Shown: in pieces, positions 34,745 through 45,051 of the stretch
How positions within the stretch are numbered: position 1 is the first letter of the stretch
Layout of the letters: the number at the start of each line of letters is the position of its first letter
NCBI GenBank assembly: GCA_035772405.1
Contig: JAYKKM010000415.1
Span: 362,501-426,500, forward strand
DNA length: 64,000 nt
Direction: 5' to 3'
Source of the DNA: Chrysogorgia sp. JL179-B06
Taxonomy: Eukaryota; Cnidaria; Anthozoa; Scleralcyonacea; Chrysogorgiidae
The notes under the pieces: model-generated
Database searches by the model: none
Seen by the model: the letters and a program-made list of their open reading frames with translations, nothing else
Told to the model about the DNA's origin: nothing
Position numbers and translations under genes: made by a program

Positions 34745-34955
34745 GTCAGCGGCAAGCAATCGTCTTCTGGACGATCTTTTTTAGTATCCGCGAGAGATGT
34801 CTATATTATTATATGATATACATCGAAGAACTGCACGCTAACCCAAAAACAACTTCGATCCAAACCCTAACCCCCCGCCCAATGGGTTTTCTAACCCTAA
34901 GTAAAAATCCAATTACTAAAAGGATCGTCCAGAAGGCGATTGCTTGCTCTCCGCC
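34745..34955. mobile_element. Foldback element with ccctaaccc motifs, copy 2
   Basis: Inverted relative of 20,924-21,145: begins caagcaatcgtcttctggac, ends gtccagaaggcgattgcttg, with ccaaaccctaaccccccgcc inside. Confidence 0.8.
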
Positions 34956-35202
34956 CGTGGTGTAACGTTTTCGAAGACTTTCATCTTTGATAAATAATTG
35001 TTGAATATTTGATTATTTCAGGTACGCATCCTATGTCTCGTGTTGAGTCAAACTTGACCCTTCAGAGCAACATCAGCTACCCATAGCCACCTTGAGCGAA
35101 CAAGATTTATATGCTAAAGATTTGTAGGAAGCTGTGTTTATGCCTTTATGGTCTCTAAATATAAGAAGTATCATAGTAATCTAGGTTGACTAAAAATCAA
35201 AG

Positions 35203-35932
35203 CTTAAAGGGATATGGCAATATAAATTAACTTTGTCTCATTTGAAAGAACTCGTAAAATGGTATAAGAAGACCTTTTACAATTGTTCTGTATCTTTCTT
35301 GGTTTTTGAAATATTTCAGATAATTATGACAAAAGACAGTCTACAATCCGCCATCTTGTTGTAATATTTGACCTAATTAACTAGGAAATTGGTGACGTCA
35401 CAAGCAGGGTAAACCCAGTGAGCTCTATATATATATATCTGGAGGGCTATCTGCCCGCTTTGCACGTCAGTTTCAGTCCCCTGTGCGGTTTGTACGTCAG
35501 TCTTTCTTATATATAAACCGCGTAGGGGACTGAAACTGACGTGCAAAGTCGGCCATCTTTGGCTTCACTTTTTGACTGGCAGATAGCCCTCCAGATATAT
35601 ATATATATATAGAGCTCACTGGGTAAACCTGATGAAACTACTCCATTGACCGAATTTCCGCGGAAGGCTTTTTAAAATGTTGTCGGCCAATTGAAAATGG
35701 AAATAGTGCAACATAATCGAGTTTCTGGTTCATAATGTCGTAAGGTTGGCAAGATAAAATTTTCACTTTAATGCATATCGAAAATAATTCCAAGATGGCG
35801 GACAGCACGCTGTCTCGTCAAATTATTTCGAAAACCAAAAAAGATAAGGGAAAATTGTAAAAGGTCTTGTTATACCATTTCACGAGTTCTTTCCAATGAG
35901 ACAAAGTTAATTTATATTGCCATATCCCTTTA
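35203..35932. mobile_element. TTAA-flanked foldback element, 0.73 kb, with a nested palindrome
   Basis: The ends ttaaagggatatggcaatat and atattgccatatccctttaa are inverted, followed by matched gaaagaactcgtaaaatggt arms. Inside, 35,412-35,632 is a second palindrome (gtgagctctatatatatata ... complement; ctggagggctatctgcc ... complement), which suggests one foldback inserted in another. Confidence 0.85.
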
Positions 35933-36442
35933 ACAAATTATTTTAAATGACCGGCTACAGTGACGGACACACAACTTTTAAAATTTAAAAACATTTGATT
36001 CTTAGCATTTCTGTTCTTCTGAGATTAAATTTACATTATATCAACGTTTCAGATGCATTTACTGCGTCCGTCTGCATTGTTTTTTGCATAAGCATTGTTT
36101 TTTGCGAAAAAACGATGGATTCATACTGCTACTGGATATCCAGGTCATTAGATAACGTAGCCAATCAGATTGCAGCATATATATGCAGACAACTAAAATA
36201 AATATTATAATATTTCCAACAAGGCTGCGAGGAGTGCCGCGGTTTAGGCAAATTGTCTTCCATGAGCGAGGATCATCATGATCATATATGATGTAGCGAG
36301 GGCCCTGAAATAGTAGTTAGGCAGGACAGTTCTAAAGGTGGCCAGTTCTAATGTTATGAAATTGTTAAGATCATTAACTAACGTGTTCCAAATTCTAGAA
36401 ATTCTATTAAAAAATGATTTTTGAAAGGTAGTTGTATTGCAT

Positions 36443-36772
36443 TAAAGGTGCCGTCCAGTCCGTTCTGTGCATGTCCACGTTTCTGTTTGCATTGTTTGTT
36501 TACATTTCATTATATAAACATTGAACATGAAGTATTGCGGATTTTTTTCACACGCTTGAGCTTTTCCGCCTAAAAAGCGTGTTATAAGAAGCTGTTTGGT
36601 TCCTAAATGTTGTTAATATATCAAACTACCACTCGTGCCTTCGCTACCTTTAACAAATACTCGCTTTCGAACTGTCGCAAATCTATTCCGTTAAAGTTTG
36701 TTTACATGTGGGATCCCCAACATTTGAAATATCACACATGCGCAGAACGGACTGGACTGCACCTTTAATTTA
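36443..36772. mobile_element. TTAAAGGTGC MITE, full copy
   Basis: ttaaaggtgccgtccagtcc is mirrored by ggactggactgcacctttaa. The short copy at 29,805-29,945 shares the gttctg.gcatg arms. Confidence 0.9.
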
Positions 36773-37150
36773 CGGAGTAAAAATTGAACGGTTGTATCAC
36801 TGGGAGTAATCAGGGTTTGCACAAACCTTTGATCACTTTAAAAAAGAAAATTATGTCCAAGAATTCATGTCATAGACATTTGCTATACCATTTGCTATAC
36901 CATAATTTACTAGTCGACAGAAGCAATTTTCCCTTTCGTAAACTGTCATCCTAAACAATGACCTCGACTCCCCTGAATCCTAAGCCTTGGAAATAAATTT
37001 GCAATAATTAATTTTAGAAATCTTAATACTCATTACCAGGCTCCGCGCTGTAGTTGCGCGGTCATTCAACAAGATGGCGATATTTGTGGATGATTTTTAA
37101 TAGCGAAATTACTACTCATCTTAGTGCTTTATAAGGATTAATAATACAGA

Positions 37151-37639
37151 ATGCTGTTATTCTGCCCAACATGTGCCAATGTTCTGACAGTAGAGGAAGG
37201 ATCAGGTCCTACTTCGTACAGGTTTGCTTGTCAAACATGTCCCTATGTGTACAACATTTCGAAGAAGGTAATTAAGGCCATAATTGATAATGGTAGTCTC
37301 ATTGCCTCAAGTGTTTGCATTATATATAAATAATAAATACACAAGTATTCCTTGTATTTCAGCAAACTATTTATATCATTTCCACCACAATACTTTTTAC
37401 ACTATTACAGCTAAGCTGAGCACACCCCCAAAATTATAAAAACTACCAATTCCCTCCCCCCCCCCCAAATTTTGGGGTAGCATGTCGTATTAAACCATTA
37501 TTATTATTATGTATCCAAAAATTACATATTTGGCTCTTTGTCCGCAATCATATCTAAAGCTATATAATAAATACATGATAAAATACAATAAATTACAAAT
37601 TGATTCTAATTATACTAAAATTAATTCAAAAATTTAAAT

Positions 37640-37678
<39 letters not shown>

Positions 37679-38372
37679 TATATACTGTATATTCAGCACT
37701 GAGTTTCTTTACTTCAAAATTAAAAGATTACTTACATTAACTAATTTTAGAGTATAAAATAATATGTTAAAAATAAAATATGTTAAAAATAAAAAATAAA
37801 TTCCATGCAGTATGAAAAATTGATGCAGGCACTTGATGATCACCTTTGACATATTTTTTAATCAATTTTAAAATAATTAACCTTGATCACAAATGTGAAT
37901 TAAGGGAAGATTGTGTGTTTTATGCTGAATATAGGAAGGCATCAGTTGAAAGGGGGCACATCTCACAAATCTAATTTTAAATAGAAACACAGCTTTTAGT
38001 TAAATTGGGGGACTATATTATTTTCAAAATTGTTATCTTATAAATATCTGCCTAGGTTGCAAGCAAAAATTATCCTAAACTTAAGGAAGTGGATGATGTT
38101 TTGGGAGGCAAAGCTGCATGGGAAAATGTTGATTCAACTGAGGGTAATGTATTTAGAAATTACCATTAAATTTCACTGTGCAAATCTTCCCAAAGGCTAG
38201 AGTATAACTGATTGACATTCTTTTTTTCTTCTTGTTTTTTTGTCATCTAGAACGTTGTCCCAAATGTGAACATGATCGGGCTTACTTTATGCAGATGCAA
38301 ACACGTTCGGCCGACGAGCCAATGACAACATTCTATAAATGTTGTCAGTGTGGCCATCGATGGAAAGAGTAG
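37151..38372 (+). CDS. POLR3K: RNA polymerase III subunit RPC10 (POLR3K), 3 exons
   Basis: Exons 37151-37267, 38056-38143 and 38251-38372 give 108 residues, the same length as the human protein. The N-terminal zinc ribbon is [11 protein letters not shown] ... [12 protein letters not shown]. The linker is [20 protein letters not shown]. The C-terminal TFIIS-type ribbon is [20 protein letters not shown] ([10 protein letters not shown] carries the acidic D-E pair) ... CCQCGHRW. In Pol III this subunit takes part in transcript cleavage, termination and reinitiation in the nucleus (known). All splice sites are canonical (gtaatt/cctag; gtaatg/tctag). The coding stretch is unusually well conserved and nothing is missing. 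A polyA-like aataaa lies near 39,045. Confidence 0.98.
37620..37690. repeat. (TA)n microsatellite
   Basis: A run of alternating ta in POLR3K intron 1. Confidence 0.9.
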
Positions 38373-38547
38373 ACAGTTAGACAGTAGTTTGGAGTCTAAA
38401 ATGCATGATGTCAAAACAGCCAAGGTTTTCTCACCAGAATGAAAAAGGACTATAACTAGTACCATACCAGAAAAGTTAATTTTGAAACTTATATAAGCCC
38501 ACTAAAAGTGACCTTTGGACAAATATAAGCCCAGGGCTTATTTTCAG

Positions 38548-38650
38548 AAGTTTATGATAATTCATGCAATATTTATGATAATTCATGCAATATGTATGAT
38601 AATTCATGCAATATTTATGATAATTCATGCACTATTTATGATAATCATAT
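38548..38650. repeat. 21-bp tandem repeat, about five copies
   Basis: The unit tatgataattcatgcaatat recurs every 21 bp with single-base changes. It lies in the probable 3' UTR or flank of POLR3K. Confidence 0.9.
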
Positions 38651-39274
38651 TCACAATAAGAAATAGTACTACAAACTTTCAAAAAGATGCAAGAGATCTT
38701 GTGAAATATTCATGATAATATTTCCTAAAGCAGTTCTCATTAGTAACCTATCCTAAACCAAAAACTATGTGCAAATGTTATCAGAGTCAAAAACAGTATT
38801 CAACCTTGACAAGGGAAGTATTCAAGTATAAGTTAATCATATCTGGTATAAAAGGTGATGCACAATTCTGATAAAGGAAGAGTCTTTAAAAAGAGAAGTT
38901 CTTGAGGCTTGTACATATAAATTAAGACCAGATTTACTGCAGCAAGATAGATAATTATACAATACTATACTATACTATATATAGACACCCTGGTCAAGGT
39001 TGAATTGCTTTTGAAATCAATTCAGCCATTTCTTGTCGAAGAAGAAATAAATATTTGAATATCAAAATTTTGTATTTCCACATTTATTTGCATGTTAAAA
39101 CTTAGCAAGCTTGCTGAAATATACTGGAATCCTCTTGAAGGACTTCTTGATTTTTATGACATTCCTATTAGCACTTGATTTTTATGACATTCCTATAAGG
39201 GTCATCCCTATTAGCCACAAATTCTGCAAATCGGGCTGCTGAATCAATGGTACTGGGAATGAGAAAGGCATGGT

Positions 39275-40489
39275 TCACAGAATGGAACCTCTTTTTCTTT
39301 TTTTCTTACTTGTGTAAAGTTTGTTCACCCTGATAAAGTTATGTTTTAGAGTCGGTGCTGGAATGCAATAAACTATTATGATCCCGGAAATGGCCGCTAT
39401 TGCTGTCACAAACTTTCCCAGTGTGCTTTGTGGTACAACGTCTCCGTAACCTATGGTGCACATGGTGATTACTGTGAACCACATGGCATCCGGTATGGTC
39501 GAGAACTGTGGGTTGCCTATTTCAATGAAGTACAAAATACTTGAAAAACAAAAGATATGCATGATGAGGAGTAGTGACCAGACTGGAAAGTCACGTGCAC
39601 TGCTCGCCAGGGTTTCCACAAGGATTCGGAAAGAAACGCTACGTCGCGATGCTTTGAAAACCCGAAAAATCCTCATGAACCCGAGGGCTTCAAACCATGG
39701 TGAAAAAATACCCGCGGCACCAAGCTGCTTCGTAAGCAGTTTTAAATAGTAGGGTAATACGGTTACTAAGTCCACCAGTCCTTCTGGAGAACATGCATAG
39801 CGAACAAGGTGTGGTGCTGTCAGGATATAGAGGAGGTAGTCGATGGTGAACCAGAGGACAAAGAGGGTATCCATAATAAACCAACAACCTCCGTCGCTTT
39901 TCTTCCCGCAATCAACATCGGACTCGATTTGTGTTTCAAAACAAAGCTGTAGTATCCAGACGAACAGCAAAAATTGATTCAATATCACAAATGCACGCGC
40001 GCTTTTTGACGTTGGATTTTCTAGAAAAGTCCACAAGCGACACCTGAGGGAGTTCTCAGTGTTTCCAGGAAATGCCAAAGTTTTTTCTTCTGTGGCAGCA
40101 CATTCATCGCTGTAACTTGTCAGCTCAAAAAACTTGATTTCCTCCGCGAAGGTTTCGAGAGGAACGTGTTCCGGTCGAGACAAGATCTTGGCTTGATAGA
40201 AAAATAAAATGGCGTTAAAGACTTCTTTATCGCGATTTCGAAATACAAGTTCCTCACGCGTCAAGTCGTAGTATTCCTGACGGCGTACCGGAGATCCGAG
40301 CAACGATGTCGGGTAACGAGCCAATGTCTCTTCGTACGTCTGAAATCGTTCGCCGCCGACGTTGATCGTGATGCGTCGTACTGGTTTCGAGTTTGTCCAA
40401 CTGATGCGATTGGGAGGATAGCTTGAGAAAGAGCTTTTTCGTTTGGTCGGTGAAGTGAAAGCGGTAGCCAACTGGGCCGCGTAATGCAT
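39275..40489 (-). CDS. Divergent Shaker-family (Kv1-like) voltage-gated K+ channel subunit, intronless
   Basis: One uninterrupted frame of 404 residues. A T1/BTB tetramerisation domain covers about 38-130 (RRITINVGGERFQTYEETLA; HP-free, no HxxxxC zinc site, so Shaker type). S1 is near 165-185, S2 near 200-222 (FVLWFTIDYLLY), S3 near 236-250 (LVDLVTVLPYY), S4 near 268-285 (FMRIFRVFKASRRS), S5, a pore helix and filter (WFTVITMCTIGYGDVVP), then S6 with IPAPTL in place of the usual PVPVIV. It conducts or modulates K+ current in excitable membranes (known for the family). Odd points: counting back by threes from the conserved FRVFK, the positions of gating charges R1 and R2 hold Glu and Gly; the filter has TMCTIGYGD rather than TMTTVGYGD; the C-tail is short, ends KKKRKRGSIL, and has no PDZ ligand. 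Intronless Kv genes are common in cnidarians. It could be a silent/modulatory subunit (inference). Confidence 0.93.
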   Translation of the reverse strand: MHYAAQLATAFTSPTKRKSSFSSYPPNRISWTNSKPVRRITINVGGERFQTYEETLARYPTSLLGSPVRRQEYYDLTREELVFRNRDKEVFNAILFFYQAKILSRPEHVPLETFAEEIKFFELTSYSDECAATEEKTLAFPGNTENSLRCRLWTFLENPTSKSARAFVILNQFLLFVWILQLCFETQIESDVDCGKKSDGGCWFIMDTLFVLWFTIDYLLYILTAPHLVRYACSPEGLVDLVTVLPYYLKLLTKQLGAAGIFSPWFEALGFMRIFRVFKASRRSVSFRILVETLASSARDFPVWSLLLIMHIFCFSSILYFIEIGNPQFSTIPDAMWFTVITMCTIGYGDVVPQSTLGKFVTAIAAISGIIIVYCIPAPTLKHNFIRVNKLYTSKKKRKRGSIL

Positions 40490-40689
40490 CGGGATATATA
40501 GTGGCTGCTAGTAATTGTACTAAACTATACAGAGGAAAGATATAGAAATATTTAGTGAAAAATAGTTAAAAAGCAGTGAAATAATAAAATAGATATGATA
40601 ATATGTGATTAATAAGTTTAATATAATAATTTTATGTTAAGGAAACTAGTGTTTTATGTTCTTGACCGTGACGAGATTGAGCACGCAGT

Positions 40690-41065
40690 GTCGTTGAGTG
40701 AAGGTTACATGTGTGTACAACATGGTGTAACTTTTGATGACGACTGTGAAACTCTAACCATCGATGAGCCTGATGGATTGAGCTACATGGAGCGAAGGTT
40801 GGCAATAAATGCACAACAAGCAGCGTGTCAGTAGATCATGAGTGAGGGCTTATGTGTACAACCTGTAACCTTCTGATGACCAGTGAGATGCTCTAATCAT
40901 TGAGCTACATGGAGATCATGGTGAGTGATGGCTACATATGTGTACAACCTGGAGCCTTCTGCTAACTAGCGAGATGAGTTGCTTCAAGCATTGAGCTATA
41001 CATGAAGTGAAGGTGTGTACATCCTGTAACCTTCTGACGACCAGGCTTTAACCATTAAGTCACCG
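40690..41065. repeat. Degenerate tandem tRNA-like repeats
   Basis: The words gtgtacaacctgtaaccttc and gagatgctctaa.cattgagct recur three to four times with irregular spacing. Same family as 3262-3650. Confidence 0.75.
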
Positions 41066-41079
41066 TGGACTCGGATGGC

Positions 41080-42420
41080 GCAGCAAAATGTCGCAAAACA
41101 ACATAAGATCTACAAATATCTAGAAAAAGCGGATATCACAAGATGAAGCTGATCAATAAGCAGTATATATGTTTTATGTATTATCTCGTACATTTTCCCT
41201 AATACGAATTTAAGCTAATCTCTCCAAGCTAAATTTTAGACAATTTAAGGTTGATCGCGGGCAGTTGTGGAATTGGTTAGATATATTTAAGATGTTAGCT
41301 TGACGCGAGCCTGTATAAACCTCTTCGCGCACAGCTGGAAATTGTTTGCTGATATTTTGTGCAATTAAAATCACCTGAAATTATAAAGTGAATAATTTTC
41401 TAACAAATAAAATATAACTAATAACTGCTTGTTCATACCTTAGTTCATACGGTTTCTTTTGTGATCGATATGCTCATGCGATATTTCATGCTATATATTC
41501 GAAATTAAATACTCTTTATCTGTTTAAGTGTACATCGACAGCTTAAATTGCACGCGTCATGAACTATACGAAATTTGCATGTTTTTTTGTCTCCGATAGG
41601 CGGGGGGGATGCGCAAATGGGGGGAAATAATATGCTCTCGAAGACCACATCGCCTTTAATTTCGATAGAAGCAAACTTGATGCATGCCCACAGTAACATG
41701 TTAAACGGATTTTCAGCCTGGTTAGAGTAACGGCTCAGTGAGTTATCTTTTTGGCTTTTTGACACGCTGTCAAATGGCTTTTTAAATTTACTGGTGGCAC
41801 TATTAGCTGTTTCAATATTAACATAAAACATCTGCCTTGACCGCGCCAAGTAAGAAAAACTTCAAATTAAAATAAAATTATAAGTCCACAAATTTAACTA
41901 AACCGCGAAACATGTTCATCAAAATTGTTCTATATACTACCATAGTGTAGTATTGCTCTGAAACTTGCTCTGTCAACAATCATACATATTCTATCTATTG
42001 TTGAATTATAGATATCATGAGATGTGATTCGAACATTCACTCCCTGATCTTTTTAAAACAGACATGCACTTCCGTGTTTATCACGTCGCTATGCTGTTTA
42101 GATGTCTTCCGTTGCGATTAAGGATATCTCGACTTGAAATATATTTTATTCCGTTGCATGCCAATTTATTCGGCCTGCCTGGTCAGTTACTCTTAAGTTT
42201 CAGATATATTTGTGAAAATGTTCTGCCTATACTAATTGGTTTTCTATTAAATTAAAAGAGTTTGAACACGCGCGTCATCTTAACAACACACCATAATTCA
42301 ATAAGCTGTGTATGCTGCACGCGATTAAGCAGCCCAGCCACTAACTCGCCGGCAAGCAACTCTATTCCGTCGAAATCCTCCACCGGTACGACAATTAAGA
42401 CACAGAAGCCGTGTTTCTAG
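41080..42420. other. Intergenic, nothing recognised
   Basis: AT-rich. Open frames at 41,505-41,849 (minus) and 42,064-42,255 (plus) show no domain, no signal peptide and no convincing splice context. Confidence 0.5.
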
Positions 42421-42429
42421 AACTATGAA

Positions 42430-42590
42430 CATTTCCCTGCCATTTTTAAATAGCGCTCCGTCGTGATGACGTCAGTACCATGTTTGTCCGCATTTACACA
42501 TAATTATTGCAGCCATAAGAAAAGAAAATAGCCATTTGTGAGTCGAATTTGCAGGTTTGTTGAGCTATTAATAGCAGCCAGACGCTACGC
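42430..42590. mobile_element. MITE fragment (GCGCTCCGTCG / GCGGACAAACATGG family), copy 1
   Basis: tagcgctccgtcgtgatgac, gtcagtaccatgtttgtccg and gctattaatagcagccag are shared, in inverse order, with 45,660-45,835. Confidence 0.75.
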
Positions 42591-43674
42591 CATTCAACCG
42601 GAAACGCTTTTAAAAAGTTTAAAAATGTAAAAAAGACACCATTCGTGTATTAGTTGTTGGCATTGACAGCTGAGAGTGAACTTTGCGTTAGTAAGAAGAA
42701 TTTACATTTACATTTTCATGATTGTAATAAATGAACCGGCAATTTTCAAAATGTTATTTTATAAAAGAAATAGAAAACATTTATTTCGTGTTTCCATACA
42801 GTTATTATTTTATTTTTTATTATTATTACTTTACCTACTTCCACATTTAATAGCAGGTAAGTCGATTTATAATGTGGATTACAAGGAAAGAAAAAAAAAC
42901 TAACTACTTAGGATATGTTACATAATTGAAAATTATGTCAAATTTAAGAAAGTCAAAAAACTCGCCAGTATGTACAATAAAAGGTCTATATTACTAAAAG
43001 TTATTAAAAAACACTTCGATTCGCCATCTAAATAAGCATATTTCTCAATAAGCAAAAACTACCGGGCTTTGTTTAAAACGCTCGGTATTACATTTTAAAT
43101 TGTAGAACCTCTGTCCGTTTAATCTAATTCTCCTTCGCTCTTATTTGGTCGACTTTCTTCGGCAATAGATTGTGTAACTTATATGTGCCGGATTTGACAT
43201 ACATCGGATCAACAGATACAGAAACACAGTTACAGAAACACTCGTGAATCGTGATAGTTCTGGGAGAACTTGAAATCACAGACTGAGGAAATACTCGCCC
43301 CACGCAGGCTCGTGTTCCCACGGCAATTTTTCGTTCTCCCAAACTTCCACTATAACTGTATCGAAACACACGCGGCTTCTATTTTATAAACAATTGCACA
43401 TGCACAACTCGCGTTGTCGTAGCAACAGTAACTGGTCCTCGATTCTTTTGCTCTTTACTTAAATTGAACGCAACAATTGGCGCAATAATTAATCATTAAT
43501 TCTTCCATGTTCTTGTTGATCAGTAAAGTCTTTGTGTTTTCTGTTGTTGAAAACAGCTTCTGTTATTTCTCATAGTTCTCATTGTTATCGACCTAATGTT
43601 GTACTTCGTATAGCATTATCACCAGAGGAAATTAAATAATCACGCACCGTCTACAAGGTTATTTTAGTTCATCG

Positions 43675-45020
43675 ATGTCACCGTCAACGCGTTTGTGGTT
43701 TAAAGTCGTTTTAGGTTTGACGAGTACTTTTGTCTTAATCACTGGTCATAATCAGGAGACGTATTGGGGCGAGAAAGGTTCGTTTAACCAAAGGTCTTTA
43801 TAGCCTTCTTTCATAATGGCCATTATTTAAATATTCCTTTATGTGCATCTTAGCCTTTACGGCCTCGTTTGTGTGTCAGCAATTCAAAAGAATCTTCGCT
43901 TCCTACATCAAAAATAATATTTAAAATGGCAGCCATTATGAAAGAGATCTATGAATGTTAGTTATTCATAATCTTATCCAAGCAACATTAACAAGTTGGT
44001 CAACATGGAGCTGAAAATTTCCGTATTTCACTGCCGCACCGTATATGTGGGCTGAAACTCACGACTAAAATGGCGGATGCAAAATAATTGACGATATTGA
44101 AGAACATAAATTTAACGTTTTTAGTTATTTTAATTCAATATAATAAAACAATTATATAGATATTGAATTTTTAACTGCGGTCGAGACACCTTTGGCGGTA
44201 ACAAACTGTATAAACTGTCGGGTTGGTAACTTGGCATTGAGTTCCCAGCAAATAAAGAGTCGTATAATAAATATATCTAGTTATCTCGTTTCTCGCCATT
44301 TCAGTAAATTCGAAACTCGTAAAATAACCTGCCCGTATTATCTGCCAAAACATCGAATGAGATATTCCAGTATCATATATATAGAGAGAAGATGAGAAGA
44401 ATATTTTACCCGTATATAGATGGGTGGCCAGCACAGAAACGAGGAAACTGTGTTTGCATACAAAAATTACTTGTTTTACCTCTTCCAATGAGTTTGTTTG
44501 TTTTGAGAACTAAACTCCTAAGTATTTGCGTAGCGCCATTGACGATGTTTCGCACGGTCACATTACTACGCCCCCTCCCCCGGCGCCTTTCTATACATAT
44601 ATGTTCAAATGTACATACGTACACATATATATATATATATTCAAATATATGTATATGAAAATTTGATTGCCCCAACCGGGAATCGAACCCGAGGTCTCCG
44701 AATCAACGCCGCATCGGCGCTCTAACCACTGAGCTATTGAGACACGGTCAGAACAGTCAAACATCATATACATATTTATACATCGCCCCGACTCTCAAAT
44801 CTCTACAGGAAGACATCTCATCTTCGACGAAATAGAGCGAAGCCTCTCGCAGGACTTCCTCAAAGTAGCGAGCTTATCACCGGCTCTTGTATACAGGAGG
44901 CTTTACAACAATTTTCTTTAGATGAAATATATTTTTACATTAATAAATCTATACATATATTTGAACATTTATAAATCCTCTCTTCATCTAAAGAAAAAAT
45001 ATATATATATATATATATGC

Positions 45021-45051
<31 letters not shown>

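Noticed and set aside
41505..41849. 114-codon minus-strand frame
   Set aside because: No recognisable domain, no signal peptide, no splice partners; AT-rich intergenic context.
43124..43369. Minus-strand exon of a small secreted or C2-like protein
   Set aside because: Two overlapping frames both look mildly protein-like (IAVGTRACVGRVF; VIVEVWENEKLPWEH), but neither gives a domain or a supported exon model.
44672..44748. Functional tRNA gene
   Set aside because: A and B boxes are good, but the anticodon arm cannot form the normal 5-bp stem with a 7-nt loop.
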